From contig CAVSZC010000003.1 of the NCBI GenBank assembly GCA_963732365.1, forward strand, positions 1 through 64,000: a DNA stretch of 64,000 nucleotides. The letters are read 5' to 3'. Positions 61,401 through 64,000 of the stretch are shown here, one piece after another (the first letter of the stretch is position 1; the number at the start of each line of letters is the position of its first letter). The notes beneath the pieces are model-generated. The model was not told the origin of the DNA, did not search any database, and was given only the letters and a program-made list of their open reading frames with translations. The translations under genes were made by a program, and so were the position numbers. The stretch is from SR-FBR-E99 sp963732365. Its GTDB lineage: Bacteria > Bacteroidota > Bacteroidia > Bacteroidales > VadinHA17.

Positions 61401-64000
61401 TCAGATTTGCATCAGGTAGTCAACCAGATTGGCACTTTGATCAAGCTTGAGCTTCTTTCTCAGTCGATACCTGCTTATCTCAACGCCTCGCACTGAGATA
61501 TTCATCAGAGGTGAAATCTCCTTTGTCGAAACATTCATCCTGAGATAGCTGCAAAGCCTTAATTCACCCGGGGTTAGTTCCGGATGCATTTTTTTAAGAC
61601 GAGAATGGAATTCCTGATGAACCTCATCGAAATAACGATCAAAAACCTCCCAGCTCTTTTCATTTTGAATGTCCCTGTCGATTTTTCGGCTTATCCTTTT
61701 CAGTTCGGCGATAAAAGGCTCATTTTTAGCACTATGGATCAATGATGAGATTTCCTGCTTAAGGGAATTCAGGAATTTGTTCTTCTGTATGATGTGGTAG
61801 GTGGCTGTGGTTAGCTCTTTATTTTTATGATTCATTTCAGACTGCAACTTTTCGTTCTTAAGTTGCATGACCTCTTTCTCCGCGGCAAGTTTCTGTTCTT
61901 CAAGTGTCTTCTCCGTCTCTCTGAAGGCATTTAGTTGCTTGTTCTTTTCATGCACTCTGATCTTCTCAATCCTTTGCAGGTAGAGATAAGCAAAGGCCAG
62001 GATGACACCGGACAGTAAAAAGAAATAAATGATCAGTGCTTTATATGACCTGAAGAAAGGAGCTTCAACACTGAAAGAAAACTTGTCGACAGAGCTTATA
62101 TTATTGTATATGTTTCTTGCCTTCACCTCAAAGCTGTAGTTTCCTTCGTGCAGATTGGTATAATCTTTCCCGTTTGAGGTTGTCCAGTCACTCCAGCCAT
62201 CATCGAAATTGACCAGACAGAAACTATATTCAATATGACCGGCATTCTCCATGTCAGGTGAATTAAACCTGAATGAAATGTTGTTCCATGCGTGAGGCAG
62301 AGAGAAATTTTCTTTAATCTCCCTCTCAACCATATGCGAATTGCCGGAATAAAACCATAATGAATCTTCACGCTTTGAAGAAATGCGGACAGTGTTTATA
62401 TAAACATCCATTTCCTCAAAATAATTTTTGTAGATCGACGGATCATAATGAACCAGGCCGTTCTGAGTACCGATGTAAATATTGTCCGGGTCCTGAATAA
62501 AAATATTGTCAAACGGGGAAACCCGCGTATTGCTCAGCTCCATAAGAGGCGTTGAAATATTTGTATAAGTACCGTCTTCGAGCAGCCTGAATACGCCCAT
62601 TCCCTCCGTGGCTGAATACCATATGTTACCACTGAAATCTTCTTTCAAGAGGTAGATAAGCTGCAACTTTCCATAAAATTGATTTAATGCTTCCGGTTGG
62701 AAAAAAAGCTGGCTCTGCTCGTTAAACTGGTAAATACCCTGATTGGTTGATATAAAAAAGTCGTCTCCTGACTCATGCAAATTATATGGCAACTTTTCCG
62801 GAAGGTTGCCGGAGCCCCTGTATTCTTTTATTAAAACAACGCTATCAAGGGTTTCATTAAGTTGAAGATGAAAGAGTCCAAGATATCCGTGGCTCATCCA
62901 CAGCCAGTTATCATCCCTGATGATAAAATCCTTTGAAGATATATCGAAACCTTCTACCTCCTTTTTAAACTTCCATCTTCCCTCTCTATCCTTTTCGAAA
63001 GTTATCAACCCGTCATATGTTCCGCTTAAAAGCAGGTTTTCATTGCCGGGTATTTTTTTGAAGTTCCAAACACCCCTGGTATTAGTAAGTTTCTTTGAAT
63101 TCAATCCGTCAACTGCAAAGGCTCCACTGTGATGCCCGCACAGTAACTGACCGTCTGTGACCGTAAGATTCCAGACCTGCCCTTCCATCCCTTTAACCAG
63201 ATCGTACTTAATATTAACGTGGCTCCTCAGCTTGTCAAGTTCTTTTGTGAACAGCCCCTGGTTGGTCCCGACATATAGTCTGCCATTGTGTATGGCCGTT
63301 GCATAAGTGGCTGCAATGTTGTAATTATCATTGATAACGGAGGTCGGAAGACCTGATTTCAGGAAATCAATTCCAATATCGAGCCCCAGCCATACATTGT
63401 TCTGACGATCGACAAACAGCGATAATACGGTGTTATTCTGCAATCCGTTTGACCTGCTCAGATGTTCCAGTATCTTCCCGCTTTCATCAACCACAAACAA
63501 TCCGCTCTTGATGGTGCCGAACAGATATGTATTGTTGTAATATGATCCGCAATAGAGCTTGGATTTTTTCAGCTCATCGGATATTTCGGTATCCCAGTGA
63601 TGCAACTTATTATCTGAGAGAATATACAACCCATTGTTCATTGTACCGATCAACAGGTCGTTCGCATTCACGGGTGTGAGTGAATGAATCTCATCCTGTG
63701 TGAACAAAAGATCATCGTTGACAGTCTGGAGAGTGTCATCTGCCAGCATCCTGAGGCCGACTCCCGTTTCAACAACATAATAGTTGTTGTTTACATAGAA
63801 TGAGTTGCCAAATCTTTCCTCAGGCTTAATTACATGAATGGTGTTGTTTTTAAAGATGAAGATGGCTTCGAAGCTTTGAAAAACAACCCCGAACCTGGTC
63901 TGATAAATATTCCATACATCATCAAAATTTCTTGCATCCTCAGGAATAAGGTGGTTTAAGGTGTGATATCTTATTCCTGTTTTGTCTGATCTTTCAAGAA
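61401..64000 (-). CDS. propeller/Y_Y_Y sensor with LuxR-type HTH (5' end beyond window)
   Basis: At least 866 codons. The frame stays open from the internal ATG (63749) to the window edge, so the true start lies outside. Order: two-component-type beta-propeller repeats (NGLQNNTVLSLFVDRQNNVWLGLDIG, IWYSATEGMGVFRL), a Y_Y_Y domain (EYSFCLVNFDDGWSDW ... GNYSFEVKARN), one membrane helix (ALIIYFFLLSGVILAFAYLYL), a coiled coil, and a C-terminal LuxR-like HTH (LTPGELRLCSYLRMNVSTKE). There is no histidine kinase domain. It sits just upstream of the operon on the same strand and is the likely membrane-bound regulator sensing glucan fragments. Confidence 0.88.
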   Translation of the reverse strand, partial: LERSDKTGIRYHTLNHLIPEDARNFDDVWNIYQTRFGVVFQSFEAIFIFKNNTIHVIKPEERFGNSFYVNNNYYVVETGVGLRMLADDTLQTVNDDLLFTQDEIHSLTPVNANDLLIGTMNNGLYILSDNKLHHWDTEISDELKKSKLYCGSYYNNTYLFGTIKSGLFVVDESGKILEHLSRSNGLQNNTVLSLFVDRQNNVWLGLDIGIDFLKSGLPTSVINDNYNIAATYATAIHNGRLYVGTNQGLFTKELDKLRSHVNIKYDLVKGMEGQVWNLTVTDGQLLCGHHSGAFAVDGLNSKKLTNTRGVWNFKKIPGNENLLLSGTYDGLITFEKDREGRWKFKKEVEGFDISSKDFIIRDDNWLWMSHGYLGLFHLQLNETLDSVVLIKEYRGSGNLPEKLPYNLHESGDDFFISTNQGIYQFNEQSQLFFQPEALNQFYGKLQLIYLLKEDFSGNIWYSATEGMGVFRLLEDGTYTNISTPLMELSNTRVSPFDNIFIQDPDNIYIGTQNGLVHYDPSIYKNYFEEMDVYINTVRISSKREDSLWFYSGNSHMVEREIKENFSLPHAWNNISFRFNSPDMENAGHIEYSFCLVNFDDGWSDWTTSNGKDYTNLHEGNYSFEVKARNIYNNISSVDKFSFSVEAPFFRSYKALIIYFFLLSGVILAFAYLYLQRIEKIRVHEKNKQLNAFRETEKTLEEQKLAAEKEVMQLKNEKLQSEMNHKNKELTTATYHIIQKNKFLNSLKQEISSLIHSAKNEPFIAELKRISRKIDRDIQNEKSWEVFDRYFDEVHQEFHSRLKKMHPELTPGELRLCSYLRMNVSTKEISPLMNISVRGVEISRYRLRKKLKLDQSANLVDYLMQI

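Overview
The window looks like a chromosomal segment of an uncultured, probably anaerobic member of the Bacteroidota (Bacteroidales/Marinilabiliales-like). The evidence is type IX secretion (T9SS) sorting tails on several secreted proteins, PorT-like outer-membrane barrels, lipoproteins with short signal sequences, TAnnTTTG-type -7 promoter elements, a glucan utilisation operon, and the general gene style. No ribosomal RNA gene or CRISPR array was seen. A tRNA 3' end probably lies at the left edge and a decayed tRNA-Gln beside it.

Layout. 1-7 kb is an AT-rich accessory zone. It holds tRNA remnants, a HepT/MntA toxin-antitoxin pair, a hypothetical gene bounded by matching repeats (possible cassettes), three-gene hipBST behind four operators spaced exactly 41 bp apart, dispersed palindromic repeats, and two PorT-like barrels. 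7.5-13 kb holds a T9SS cargo gene whose 5' end is cut at a 306-bp inverted-repeat element, then a large secreted C10 cysteine protease. 13-19 kb holds a TPR/SpoIIE phosphatase and a sulfate assimilation operon (DUF2061, cysH, cysD, cysN). 19.8-21.4 kb is a RAYT (REP-associated tyrosine transposase) with its repeats. 21.4-27 kb holds a phosphoesterase, an aldo/keto reductase, a third PorT-like barrel and a TIR-TolB-TPR membrane protein.

27-36.8 kb (minus strand) is a redox cluster: lipoprotein, TonB receptor, lipoprotein, b-type membrane cytochrome, Fe-S/FAD oxidoreductase, 20-haem and 13-haem c-type cytochromes, and an outer-membrane barrel. The order reads like a route for electrons from the inner membrane through the periplasm to the outer membrane. 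37-42 kb holds a nucleotide-sugar dehydrogenase, a Tat-exported hydrolase, a doubly frameshifted radical SAM sulfatase maturase, a truncated thrC and an intact thrB. 42.3-44.3 kb is a CotH/lamin-tail T9SS protein.

44.3-64 kb (minus strand) is one beta-1,3-glucan (laminarin-type) utilisation locus. It encodes a large regulator (cut by the window end), a clan-A glycosidase fused to an outer-membrane barrel, a repetitive glycan-binding lipoprotein, a GH16 lipoprotein, a GPH sugar symporter, GH17, GH30, a second GH17 and a GH149-like phosphorylase. No SusC/SusD pair is present. The predicted locations suggest glucan is cut at the surface, oligosaccharides cross the outer membrane (perhaps through the fused barrel), are imported by the symporter and are phosphorolysed in the cytoplasm.
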